DNA of 19,980 nt, taken from an uncultured Prevotellaceae bacterium (GTDB lineage Bacteria; Bacteroidota; Bacteroidia; Bacteroidales; Bacteroidaceae). A program made the translations under genes and the position numbers. The stretch spans positions 1 to 19,980 of the forward strand of contig CAMJNN010000016.1 of the NCBI GenBank assembly GCA_946407325.1. The letters are read 5' to 3'. Positions 8,215 to 15,277 of the stretch are shown piece after piece. The first letter of the stretch is position 1; every line of letters starts with the position of its first letter. The notes below the pieces were generated by a model. It was given only the letters and a program-made list of their open reading frames with translations. It ran no database searches and was not told where the DNA came from.

Positions 8215-10479
8215 ATGTCTGAATTAGCTCCGTTGATAGCCGACCTGGCGCTTATACTGCTTTGCGCAGGTGTGATGACCCTGCTCTTCAAGAAACTCAA
8301 GCAACCTTTGGTGTTGGGCTATATTGTGGCAGGTTTCTTGGCAAGTCCGCACCTCAGCTATACCCCATCAGTAGTGGATAACGAGAGCGTACATGTGTGG
8401 GCTGACATTGGTGTGATATTCCTCTTGTTTGCTTTAGGTCTGGAGTTCAGTTTCAAGAAGATTGTAAAGGTAGGAGGGTCGGCCGTCATTGCTGCGTGCA
8501 CCATCATCTTCTGCATGATATTCCTTGGGGTAACCGTAGGTTCCGTTTTTGGTTGGAGCCGCATGGATTGCCTCTTCCTGGGCGGTATGTTGGCTATGTC
8601 ATCCACCACCATCATCTACAAAGCATTTGCCGATCTTGATTTGTTCAACAAGCAGTTCACCCAGTTGGTGATGAGCATCCTCATCCTTGAGGATATCTTG
8701 GCCATTGTTCTCATGGTGTTATTGTCCACTATGGCGGCGAGCAATAATGTTCAAGGCCTTGAGTTGTTGTTCAGCATCGGCAAGTTAGGTTTCTTCCTTA
8801 TCCTGTGGTTTGTTGTGGGTATCTGGCTGATACCTCTGCTCTTACGCAAGACCCGCAAACTCATGAGTGATGAGACATTGTTGATAGTATCGTTGGCTTT
8901 GTGTTTCTTCATGGTGGTGATAGCCGCTAAGACAGGTTTCTCGGCAGCATTTGGCGCCTTCATCATGGGCTCCATTCTGGCAGAGACGGTCGAAGCCGAA
9001 CACATCGATCACTTAGTCAAGCCCGTGAAAGACCTTTTTGGCGCCATCTTCTTCGTGTCTGTGGGTATGATGGTTGACCCTTCGATGATCATAACATACG
9101 CTGTCCCCATCCTTGTCATTACCCTTACCATCCTGTTGGGACAAAGCATCTTTGGCTCCATGGGTGTACTGCTCTCTGGACAGACGCTGAAAACCTCCAT
9201 GCAGTGTGGCTTCAGTTTGACACAAATCGGTGAATTCGCCTTTATTATAGCATCCTTGGGCGTATCGTTAGGTGTCACAAGTGATTTCTTGTATCCCATT
9301 GTGGTGGCGGTTTCTGTGATAACCACCTTCCTTACGCCCTATATGATACGTTTGGCAGAACCCGCTTCAGACTTCGTTGAGGCCCGCATGCCCGAGAAGT
9401 GGAAAGTGGCTTTGGCACATTATGCCAGCGGTACGCGCAACGTCAACCACGACAGCGATTGGAAGCGATTCTTGGTGATTATTATTCGCAGTACAGTCAT
9501 CTATACCATCGTATGTGTGGCCATCGTCACCATCTTCCTTAATTTTGTACAACCCTTTGTAACAGGCATCATCCCGGGTGTTTGGGGCAACCTGTTGGTA
9601 GCAGTGGTAACCATCATGTTCTTGGCTCCTTTACTGCGTGCCATCATGGTCAAGGGCAACCATAGCGAGGAGTTTATTTCCTTATGGCAAGATACCAAGA
9701 ACCATGCTCCGCTGCTTGTCACTGTAGTATTTAGAGTGCTGATAGCCATGATATTCCTGATGTTTGTTATATCATCACTTTTTGACATATCACTTGCATG
9801 GATATTTGGAGTAGCACTGATTCTGGCTGCAGGAATGATTATTTCCAGGAACCTGAAACACCAGTCAAATCTCATAGAAAATATCTTCTTCAAGAACTTG
9901 CGCTCTCGTGAGATCAAGGCCGAATACTTAGGAACCAAGAAACCCGATTATGCAGGTAGGCTGATGTCGAAGGATATCCACTTGGCCGACTTTGAAGTAC
10001 CTGCTGAGGTAGAGTGGGTGGGCAGTACTTTGAAAGACCTCAATTTCGGCAAGCTCTATGGCGTGCATGTGGTGTCCATCATACGTGGCAAGAAGCGCAT
10101 CAACGTACCTAAGGCATACGACCGTGTGTATCCCAAGGACCGCATACAGGTGATTGGTACGGATGCCGAACTGGCTAAATTCCGTAACGTACTTATACCA
10201 AAGATGGAGTTTGAGGAAGATCTCTATGAACGTGGTGAGATGATATTGCGCCAGTTTGTCATTGACGAAAATTCGCCTTTCTTAGGGAAAAACATGATAG
10301 ATAGTGGCATCCGCAACCGCTACCATTGCATGATTGTGGGCGTGGAACGAGGTTCCGACGAACTGCATGCGGCCAATCCGCACGAACTGTTCCAGTTTGG
10401 CGATGTGGTGTGGATAGTAGGCGAGCGGGCAGCTGTTCAGGCGGTAGTTAGCGGAGGATATGCTATTTCTTACGATTAA
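8215..10479 (+). CDS. CPA2-family cation:proton antiporter with two C-terminal RCK_C (TrkA_C) domains
   Basis: A 754-residue inner-membrane Kef/Na+-H+ exchanger-type protein. Residues 1 to about 385 form the CPA2 transport core with around 12 hydrophobic segments. Family landmarks are 'QPLVLGYIVAGFLASP' (30-45), FALGLEFS (72-79), 'ILILEDILAIV' with Glu159-Asp160 in the ion-binding helix region, and 'FSAAFGAFIMGSILAET' (242-258). Further hydrophobic segments lie at about 417-445, 456-478, 500-525 and 527-545, beyond the usual core. Two RCK_C-like domains follow: about 590-662 (EVEWVGSTLKDL to KDRIQVIGT) and about 675-745 (ENSPFLGKN to GDVVWIVGER). I see no GxGxxG nucleotide-binding RCK_N domain. 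The start at 8215 fits the promoter. Ion (K+ or Na+) and ligand are not decidable. A Gfo/Idh gene follows 12 bases downstream. Confidence 0.88.
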   Translation: MSELAPLIADLALILLCAGVMTLLFKKLKQPLVLGYIVAGFLASPHLSYTPSVVDNESVHVWADIGVIFLLFALGLEFSFKKIVKVGGSAVIAACTIIFCMIFLGVTVGSVFGWSRMDCLFLGGMLAMSSTTIIYKAFADLDLFNKQFTQLVMSILILEDILAIVLMVLLSTMAASNNVQGLELLFSIGKLGFFLILWFVVGIWLIPLLLRKTRKLMSDETLLIVSLALCFFMVVIAAKTGFSAAFGAFIMGSILAETVEAEHIDHLVKPVKDLFGAIFFVSVGMMVDPSMIITYAVPILVITLTILLGQSIFGSMGVLLSGQTLKTSMQCGFSLTQIGEFAFIIASLGVSLGVTSDFLYPIVVAVSVITTFLTPYMIRLAEPASDFVEARMPEKWKVALAHYASGTRNVNHDSDWKRFLVIIIRSTVIYTIVCVAIVTIFLNFVQPFVTGIIPGVWGNLLVAVVTIMFLAPLLRAIMVKGNHSEEFISLWQDTKNHAPLLVTVVFRVLIAMIFLMFVISSLFDISLAWIFGVALILAAGMIISRNLKHQSNLIENIFFKNLRSREIKAEYLGTKKPDYAGRLMSKDIHLADFEVPAEVEWVGSTLKDLNFGKLYGVHVVSIIRGKKRINVPKAYDRVYPKDRIQVIGTDAELAKFRNVLIPKMEFEEDLYERGEMILRQFVIDENSPFLGKNMIDSGIRNRYHCMIVGVERGSDELHAANPHELFQFGDVVWIVGERAAVQAVVSGGYAISYD

Positions 10480-10491
10480 AATGCATGATTT

Positions 10492-11469
10492 ATGGAAAAA
10501 GTACAGTGGGGATTTATAGGTTGTGGAGAAGTGACCAAGTATAAGAGCGGACCAGCGTTTCAGAAGATACACAATTCCGAAGTGGTGGCCGTGATGAGTC
10601 GTGAATTGACGAAAGCCAAGGACTATGCCCAAGAGAGAGGCATTCCCAAATGGTACGACGATGCATCAGAATTGGTGAACGACCCTGATGTGAATGCCGT
10701 GTACATTGCCACCCCCCCATCTTCTCATGCCACCTATGCCATTATGGCCATGAAAGCAGGGAAGCCGGTTTATATAGAGAAGCCAATGGCAGTAACCTAC
10801 GAGGATTGTTGTCGCATCAATCGCATCTCCGAAGAAACAGGAGTGCCATGTTTCGTAGCGTACTATCGCCGATACCTTCCCTATTTCCAGAAAGTGAAGC
10901 AACTGGTTGAAGACGGAGCCATCGGTAATATAGCCAACATACAGATACGCTTTGCAGTACCACCTCGTGACCTAGACTTCACTGGAGTGCAACCCTGGCG
11001 ATTACAACCTGATATCGCAGGCGGGGGTTACTTCTATGATTTGGCCCCTCATCAGTTGGATATGATTCAGTATATCTTCGGCATCATTGTCGAGGCATCT
11101 GGCTACAAAGCCAATCGAGGCGGGTTGTATCAGGTGGAGGATTCGCTGAGTGCCTGTTTCCAGTTTGAAAGCGGATTGGTAGGCAGTGGTTCTTGGTGCT
11201 TTGTGGCACAGGAGTCGGCCCGTGAAGACCGTATCGTAGTGATAGGCGACAAAGGTACCATCAGCTTCTCCGTCTATACATATGAGCCCATCAGACTATA
11301 TACTGAAGGCAAGTGTGAGGAATTTGTAGTAGAGAATCCAACCTATGTGCAACAGCCAATCATTCAAGCAGTTGTTGACCATTTGTTAAAGCATAAGATA
11401 TGTACCTGCGATGGTGAAAGTGCCACGCTTACCAACTGGGTGATGGATAAAATCCTTGGAAAGATATAA
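10492..11469 (+). CDS. Gfo/Idh/MocA-family NAD(P)-dependent oxidoreductase
   Basis: A 325-residue dehydrogenase. The N-terminal Rossmann fold begins with GFIGCGEV (7-14). 'YIATPPSSHATYAIMAMKAG' (71-90) and the hallmark EKP (96-98, Lys97 catalytic) follow. The C-terminal substrate domain includes 'WRLQPDIAGGGYFYDLAPHQLD' (about 169-190), whose Asp183 and His187 sit where the family places its catalytic pair. It probably oxidises or reduces a sugar, inositol or related polyol derivative; the substrate cannot be read from sequence. It lies 12 bases after the antiporter and is probably read from the same promoter, with a strong terminator directly after its stop. Confidence 0.9.
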   Translation: MEKVQWGFIGCGEVTKYKSGPAFQKIHNSEVVAVMSRELTKAKDYAQERGIPKWYDDASELVNDPDVNAVYIATPPSSHATYAIMAMKAGKPVYIEKPMAVTYEDCCRINRISEETGVPCFVAYYRRYLPYFQKVKQLVEDGAIGNIANIQIRFAVPPRDLDFTGVQPWRLQPDIAGGGYFYDLAPHQLDMIQYIFGIIVEASGYKANRGGLYQVEDSLSACFQFESGLVGSGSWCFVAQESAREDRIVVIGDKGTISFSVYTYEPIRLYTEGKCEEFVVENPTYVQQPIIQAVVDHLLKHKICTCDGESATLTNWVMDKILGKI

Positions 11470-11470
11470 C

Positions 11471-11501
11471 AAAACAGGCTGCCAATTAGCAGCCTGTTTT
11501 T
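11471..11501. terminator. Bidirectional terminator between convergent genes
   Basis: A perfect 12-pair stem (11471-11482 with 11489-11500; core ACAGGCTGC) with loop CAATTA and T-runs on both strands. It ends the antiporter/oxidoreductase unit on the plus strand. The stop codon of the convergent S4 gene overlaps its right base, so it terminates that gene too. Confidence 0.9.
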
Positions 11502-11931
11502 ATTCATTTTCATCCTCATCCTCTTCTTCGAAATCGAAGTCAAAATCACCGAGAAAGACAGGATCGGTAAAGTCGTCCAACTCACGTCGCTCTTTCTTGG
11601 TAGGTCGTCCTGTTCCTTTGGCACGATTAACAAAACCGCTAATCTTGCTCACTTCTAGGATTTCAAGTTGATCGGGAGCCGTCACGTTTTCTATCATGTT
11701 AGGCACCAACTTGGCACCCACACGTTTCTCAATGGCTTGCAGTGCCTTGAACGACCAGGTAATAGGGGGCTTCTTTACACTCACCACATCCCCCTCCTTC
11801 ACGGTATGAGCCGGTTTGGCCTGAATGCCGTTCAGCAACACACGACCTTTCTTGCAGGCTTCTGCAGCTATCGATCTTGTCTTGTAGATACGCACGGCCC
11901 ACAACCATTTGTCGATTCTTGCGCTTCCCAT
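11500..11931 (-). CDS. hslR: S4-domain RNA-binding protein, Hsp15 family
   Basis: A 143-residue protein like E. coli Hsp15 (HslR), which binds free 50S subunits carrying nascent chains and helps recycle stalled ribosomes. The S4 domain (about 4-50) reads RIDKWLWAVRIYKTRS ... ACKKGRVLLNG. The family tail signature GRPTKKERRELDDF lies at 108-121. It then ends in a very acidic run (about 128-143, mostly Asp, Glu and Phe), an unusual finish for an RNA-binding protein. It starts 2 bases after the pth stop, so the two are co-transcribed. The link is sensible, since both enzymes handle peptidyl-tRNA released from stalled ribosomes. The stop codon shares bases with the bidirectional terminator. Confidence 0.88.
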   Translation of the reverse strand: MGSARIDKWLWAVRIYKTRSIAAEACKKGRVLLNGIQAKPAHTVKEGDVVSVKKPPITWSFKALQAIEKRVGAKLVPNMIENVTAPDQLEILEVSKISGFVNRAKGTGRPTKKERRELDDFTDPVFLGDFDFDFEEEDEDENE

Positions 11932-11933
11932 AG

Positions 11934-12503
11934 CTATTTCTTATTAAACTGGTTCATGGTGATATTTATCCCTGCTAAGCAGAAGCTCTTGATCATCTCA
12001 CAGGCCATGTCCAAACGCTCGGGCAGTATTTTCTGGTCGTCATCATCAAACTCACCCAACACAAAATCCACCTGACCACCACGAGGAAACTCGTTGCCGA
12101 TGCCAAAACGCAGTCGGGCGTAAGCTTGCGTACCCAAGATATCAGCAATGTGTTTCAGCCCGTTATGCCCCGCATCGCTACCCTTGGGCTTCAGTCGCAG
12201 TTCGCCCACGGGCAGTGCCAAATCATCCACCACCACCAGCAGGTTTTCTAGTGCAATGTTCTCTTCTTTCATCCAGTAGCGCACCGCGTTGCCACTCAGG
12301 TTCATGAATGTTGAAGGCTTCAGAAGCACGATTTGTCGGCCTTTGATGTTCACACGGTTCACAAACCCATACCTTCGATCTTCCCAAGCCGGTGCGTTGT
12401 TCTTTTCGGCAAACCTGTCCACCACCATAAATCCCATGTTATGACGGGTTTTACGGTATTCAGGGCCAATGTTACCCAAGCCAACTACCAGATACTTAAT
12501 CAT
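11934..12503 (-). CDS. pth: Peptidyl-tRNA hydrolase
   Basis: A 189-residue hydrolase that frees tRNA from peptidyl-tRNA dropped off the ribosome. Catalytic and binding residues are visible: Asn11 (VVGLGN), His21 (TRHNMGF), Met67-Asn68 ([10 protein letters not shown]), Asp93/Asp94 (VVDDLALP) and Asn114 (AGHNGLKHI). The start [11 protein letters not shown] at 12503 matches the family N-terminus and usual length. An in-frame ATG at 12566 ([16 protein letters not shown]...) would add 21 plausible-looking residues and cannot be excluded. A still earlier one at 12617 falls inside the upstream terminator and is rejected. Second-to-last of the minus-strand block, 2 bases before hslR. Confidence 0.93.
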   Translation of the reverse strand: MIKYLVVGLGNIGPEYRKTRHNMGFMVVDRFAEKNNAPAWEDRRYGFVNRVNIKGRQIVLLKPSTFMNLSGNAVRYWMKEENIALENLLVVVDDLALPVGELRLKPKGSDAGHNGLKHIADILGTQAYARLRFGIGNEFPRGGQVDFVLGEFDDDDQKILPERLDMACEMIKSFCLAGINITMNQFNKK

Positions 12504-12577
12504 ATTGTCGGTTGCCTGTTGCTTTGATGGTTTGCCAAAGCCGAGCAGACGAAATAATTTCCACATTGTTATTAACG

Positions 12578-12622
12578 AAAAAAGCGGATTGATGCATCCC
12601 ATAGGGTGGTGCGCCAATCCGC
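12578..12622 (-). terminator. Terminator/attenuator between rplY and pth
   Basis: On the minus strand GCGGATTG pairs with CAATCCGC (12615-12622 with 12584-12591), followed by six Ts (12578-12583). The 23-base interior can fold further (CCC-ATA-GGG). It lies about 29 bases after the rplY stop and directly before pth, for which I see no separate promoter match. Confidence 0.8.
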
Positions 12623-12650
12623 CATGTTAGTTATTGGTTCTGTCCAGCGA

Positions 12651-13235
12651 TTACTGAGCAGCTGCGGCATCCTTTGACTGACGAGTTGCAGCAACCATGC
12701 AAACAACAGCTGTCTTAGGATTCACCAGCTCGAGGTTCTCGTAGCTCAGATCAGCAATCTTCTTAGCCTTACCCAGACCCATGTCAGTTACGTCAACTGT
12801 CAGGATTTCAGGGATGTTGGTATAGATAGCCTTTACTTTCAGTGAACGCATCAGTTGACGCATCTTACCACCGGCTTTCACACCCACTGCCAAGCCTTGC
12901 AGCTTCAGAGGTACCTCCATCACGATAGGCTTCTTGTCGTTAATCTCCAGGAAGTCCATGTGCAGGATAGTATCCTTAACAGGGTGGAACTGAATCTCAC
13001 GAACGATAGCGGTGTGAGTTTCACCATCGATAGTCAGGTTTACATAGTGGATGTCAGGAGTGTACACCAACTTACGTACATCAGCATTCTTAACGCTGAA
13101 GTTAACATTCTTCTCGCCACCATAGAGTACGCATGGAATCATGGCTTCTCTACGCATAGCCTTCAAGACCTTCTGCTGCTCAGAAGAACGCTCAGCGATT
13201 GTTCTTGCAGAACCAGTTAAATCAAAACTTTTCAT
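12651..13235 (-). CDS. rplY: 50S ribosomal protein L25 / general stress protein Ctc
   Basis: A 194-residue two-domain bL25 of the Ctc (TL5) type. The N-terminal 5S rRNA-binding domain (about 1-95) begins SFDLTGSART and includes 'AIVREIQFHPVKDTILHMDF' (75-94). The C-terminal beta domain (about 96-185) carries EVPLKLQGLAVGVKAGG. Long forms of this kind are the rule in Bacteroidetes, whereas E. coli L25 has only the first domain. The tail is a short Ala/Asp/Gln stretch. It has its own promoter with a leader near 95 bases, ends at a terminator, and precedes pth. The rplY-pth pairing is common in bacteria. Confidence 0.95.
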   Translation of the reverse strand: MKSFDLTGSARTIAERSSEQQKVLKAMRREAMIPCVLYGGEKNVNFSVKNADVRKLVYTPDIHYVNLTIDGETHTAIVREIQFHPVKDTILHMDFLEINDKKPIVMEVPLKLQGLAVGVKAGGKMRQLMRSLKVKAIYTNIPEILTVDVTDMGLGKAKKIADLSYENLELVNPKTAVVCMVAATRQSKDAAAAQ

Positions 13236-13336
13236 TGTTAATTTTTTAAATGTGTTACTCTAAAATTAAGTTCTCTTGCTTAATTCACCATCACACGGTG
13301 CGTGTTAAAACACTCAATGATTTCAAAAAAGCGGTG

Positions 13337-13367
13337 CAAAGGTACAACACTTTTCTGAATTCTCAAA
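13337..13367 (-). promoter_or_regulatory. Predicted promoter of rplY
   Basis: TACCTTTG (13337-13344) is an exact -7, and TTTG (13364-13367) lies exactly 19 bases upstream. This is the best consensus match in the window. It begins 8 bases after the stop of the DUF3276 gene. The roughly 95-base leader holds a small palindrome, GTGTT-AA-AACAC (13302-13313). Confidence 0.75.
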
Positions 13368-13375
13368 ATATCTGC

Positions 13376-13756
13376 TTAAAAATCGATGTCAATTTTCAGA
13401 GGCTCATCCAACGCAGCGGTATCCTCAGCAGGTGCCTCTTCGGTCTTTTCTTGTGGGGCAGGAGCCTCGTACGGCTGACGTTCCTTGATAAAGGCCACTG
13501 CCTCGTTCAAGCTATTGCAGAACTTGTCGAAGTCCTCCTTATATAAGAATATCTTATGCTTCTCATAGCTCACCTGTGCATCATCACCCTCGCCAGTAAC
13601 GATTTTCTTGCTCTCTGTGATGGCGAGAAACAGTTCATCCTTACGGCTTTTCTTCACGTCCATGTAATAGATTCTCTTACCGGCCTTCACTGATTGTGAA
13701 TAAACAATCTCCTTGTCGCCGTTTTCAACAGCACTTTTTTTCTTGTAATCTTCCAT
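13376..13756 (-). CDS. DUF3276 / PUR-alpha-like nucleic acid-binding protein
   Basis: A 126-residue protein of the Bacteroidetes DUF3276 family, related by fold to PUR-alpha single-stranded DNA/RNA-binding proteins. The conserved part (about 10-95) reads EIVYSQSVKAGKRIYYMDVK, then 'DELFLAITESKK', then 'HKIFLYKEDFDKFCNSLNEA'. The tail (about 96-126) is a Pro/Ala/Glu-rich acidic linker ending in DIDF. I chose the ATG at 13756 (MEDYKKKS) over one 30 bases upstream because it fits the family N-terminus and the predicted promoter distance. It is divergent from nusB. Cellular role is not established as far as I know; a nucleoid- or RNA-binding regulator is the reasonable guess. Confidence 0.88.
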   Translation of the reverse strand: MEDYKKKSAVENGDKEIVYSQSVKAGKRIYYMDVKKSRKDELFLAITESKKIVTGEGDDAQVSYEKHKIFLYKEDFDKFCNSLNEAVAFIKERQPYEAPAPQEKTEEAPAEDTAALDEPLKIDIDF

Positions 13757-13794
13757 AATCAATTGTTTTAGTATAACTTTTTCCAATTAGTGCC

Positions 13795-13825
13795 CAAAGT
13801 TGGTTATTTTTTTTTATCTGACCAA
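13795..13825 (-). promoter_or_regulatory. Predicted promoter of the DUF3276 gene
   Basis: CAACTTTG (13795-13802) is a one-mismatch -7, with TTG (13823-13825) 20 bases upstream on the minus strand, in the AT-rich divergent interval with nusB. Confidence 0.5.
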
Positions 13826-13843
13826 GAAAAAAACAGAGTTTAT

Positions 13844-13874
13844 GTGGTTACGATAAAAAAAATGCCTACCTTTG
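13844..13874 (+). promoter_or_regulatory. Predicted promoter of nusB
   Basis: TACCTTTG (13867-13874) is an exact -7. The -33 position 19 bases upstream reads GTGG, a poor match. It lies 33 bases before the nusB ATG and probably drives the nusB-yajC-ybbR-coaE run. Confidence 0.6.
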
Positions 13875-13907
13875 CACCAGATTTGTAGTTGAAGAATTAT
13901 AACTTTT

Positions 13908-14837
13908 ATGATAAACAGAGTTCTTATCCGATTGAAAATTATCCAGATTGTGTATGCTTACTACCAGAATGGTAGCAACAACCTGGATGCCGCTGAGAAA
14001 GAATTGCTTTTCAGCCTGTCTAAAGCCTACGACCTTTATAACTATTTGCTGTTGCTCATGGTGGATCTCACAGAATGTGCCTCCAGGCGCATTGAGAATG
14101 CCAAGCTGAAGAAGCTGGCCACCGCCGATGATCTTCATCCCAACATGCGTTTTGTTACCAACAAATTCATAGCACAGTTGCAGAACAACAAGATGCTGCT
14201 TGACTACCAGGAACGACAGAAACGCTCGTGGCTTACCGACCATGAAGAGTTCACCAAGCAGTTGTTGGATAAGATTCAGGCCTCTGACGTTTATAAGGAC
14301 TATATGGCCAAAGACGAAACCACCTATGCGGAAGACCGTGACTTCTGGCGTACAATGTATAAAATCTTCATCAACAAGAACGTTGACTTGGAAAGTCTGT
14401 TGGAGGAGATGAGCCTTTATTGGAACGACGACAAGGAGATCGTTGATACGTTTGTGCTGAAGACCATCAACCGATTCGACGAAAAGAATGGAGCCGACCA
14501 GGAACTGCTCCCTGAATTCAAGGATGAGGAAGACCGCACCTATGCCGTGCGCCTGTTGCGTCGCTCTGTACTCAACTGCAACGAGTATCGTCATCTGGTG
14601 AGCGATAATACCCGCAACTGGGACATCACCCGTGTGGCCTTTATGGATGTGGTCATCATGCAGGTAGCCCTGGCAGAGATCCTGAGTTTCTCTAACATCC
14701 CCGTCAGCGTGTCGCTCAACGAGTATGTCGAGATTGCCAAATACTACAGTACGCCTAAGAGTGGATCGTTTGTTAATGGCACGCTGGATGGCATCGTGAA
14801 GAAGCTTCGCAAAGAAGGAAAGCTCACTAAGAATTGA
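13908..14837 (+). CDS. nusB: Transcription antitermination factor NusB, extended Bacteroidetes form
   Basis: A 309-residue NusB, more than twice the E. coli length (139 aa). The first helix, RVLIRLKIIQIVYAYYQ (4-20), resembles NusB helix 1. A long, charged, helix-rich segment (about 50-210) has no counterpart in the short form. The C-terminal core (about 210-300) carries the recognisable pattern: Trp238 followed by DITRVAFMDVVIMQVALAEIL, then SVSLNEYVEIAKYYS and FVNGTLDGIVKKL (288-300). With NusE (S10), NusB loads on boxA RNA during rRNA transcription. It leads the plus-strand block and has its own promoter. The extension is a lineage trait rather than a local fusion. Confidence 0.92.
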   Translation: MINRVLIRLKIIQIVYAYYQNGSNNLDAAEKELLFSLSKAYDLYNYLLLLMVDLTECASRRIENAKLKKLATADDLHPNMRFVTNKFIAQLQNNKMLLDYQERQKRSWLTDHEEFTKQLLDKIQASDVYKDYMAKDETTYAEDRDFWRTMYKIFINKNVDLESLLEEMSLYWNDDKEIVDTFVLKTINRFDEKNGADQELLPEFKDEEDRTYAVRLLRRSVLNCNEYRHLVSDNTRNWDITRVAFMDVVIMQVALAEILSFSNIPVSVSLNEYVEIAKYYSTPKSGSFVNGTLDGIVKKLRKEGKLTKN

Positions 14838-14851
14838 GACTTTTTGAAGCA

Positions 14852-14891
14852 GCGAGTGCCAAAGATGCTTGCATCGATTTGGCCGAGTCGC
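14852..14891. repeat. Imperfect hairpin, candidate extragenic repeat element
   Basis: GCGA-gt-GCCAAA-GATG-cttg-CATC-ga-TTTGGC-cgag-TCGC folds into a bulged stem of about 14 pairs in the nusB-yajC gap. There is no U-tract, so it is not a standard terminator. The shape recalls REP-type extragenic elements; genome copy number is unknown. Confidence 0.4.
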
Positions 14892-14913
14892 GACAAAATT
14901 GTTACGTAGTAAA

Positions 14914-14941
14914 ATTGAGAATTGAAAATTGAAAATTAAAT
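14914..14941. repeat. Heptamer tandem repeat upstream of yajC
   Basis: Four 7-base units in a row: ATTGAGA, ATTGAAA, ATTGAAA, ATTAAAT. The tract ends 9 bases before the yajC ATG. Confidence 0.7.
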
Positions 14942-14950
14942 AATAAGATT

Positions 14951-15271
14951 ATGAATGTAATGTTACAAGCTCCCGCAGCAGGAATGGATACATCTATGAT
15001 GTGGATCATGCTGATCCTGATGTTCGTCATCATGTATTTCTTTATGATCCGTCCACAGAACAAGAAGCAGAAAGAAATCGCCCAGTTCCGCAGATCACTG
15101 CAGGTAGGCCAGTCGGTCATCACAGCAGGTGGTATCCACGGAACCATCAAGGAGATCAACGACAACGACGTGATGTTGGAGATCGACCGCAATGTCAAGG
15201 TACGTGTGGACAAGAACTCCATCTTTGCAGCCGCTGCCGATGCCAACGCCAATGCCGCACAGACAAAGTAA
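14951..15271 (+). CDS. yajC: Sec translocon accessory subunit YajC
   Basis: A 106-residue single-pass membrane protein that associates with SecDF in the Sec machinery. A short periplasmic N-terminus is followed by one membrane helix (about 16-33) and the family signature FFMIRPQNKKQKEIAQFRRSL, then the small beta domain LQVGQSVITAGGIHGTIKEI (about 50-69) and VDKNSI. The tail is Ala/Asn-rich. An alternative ATG three codons later is equally possible. It follows nusB by about 113 bases and precedes the YbbR gene by 6. Confidence 0.95.
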   Translation: MNVMLQAPAAGMDTSMMWIMLILMFVIMYFFMIRPQNKKQKEIAQFRRSLQVGQSVITAGGIHGTIKEINDNDVMLEIDRNVKVRVDKNSIFAAAADANANAAQTK

Positions 15272-15277
15272 TCGTCG

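Noticed and set aside
12504..12617. Upstream start of pth at 12617
   Set aside because: The codon sits inside the intrinsic terminator stem of rplY and would add 38 residues not expected in the family.
13866..14594. Minus-strand frame of 242 codons opposite nusB
   Set aside because: Antisense to a confidently identified NusB with its own promoter; no domain seen.
14912..14941. CRISPR-like array
   Set aside because: Units are 7 bases, contiguous and AT-only in style, without spacers.
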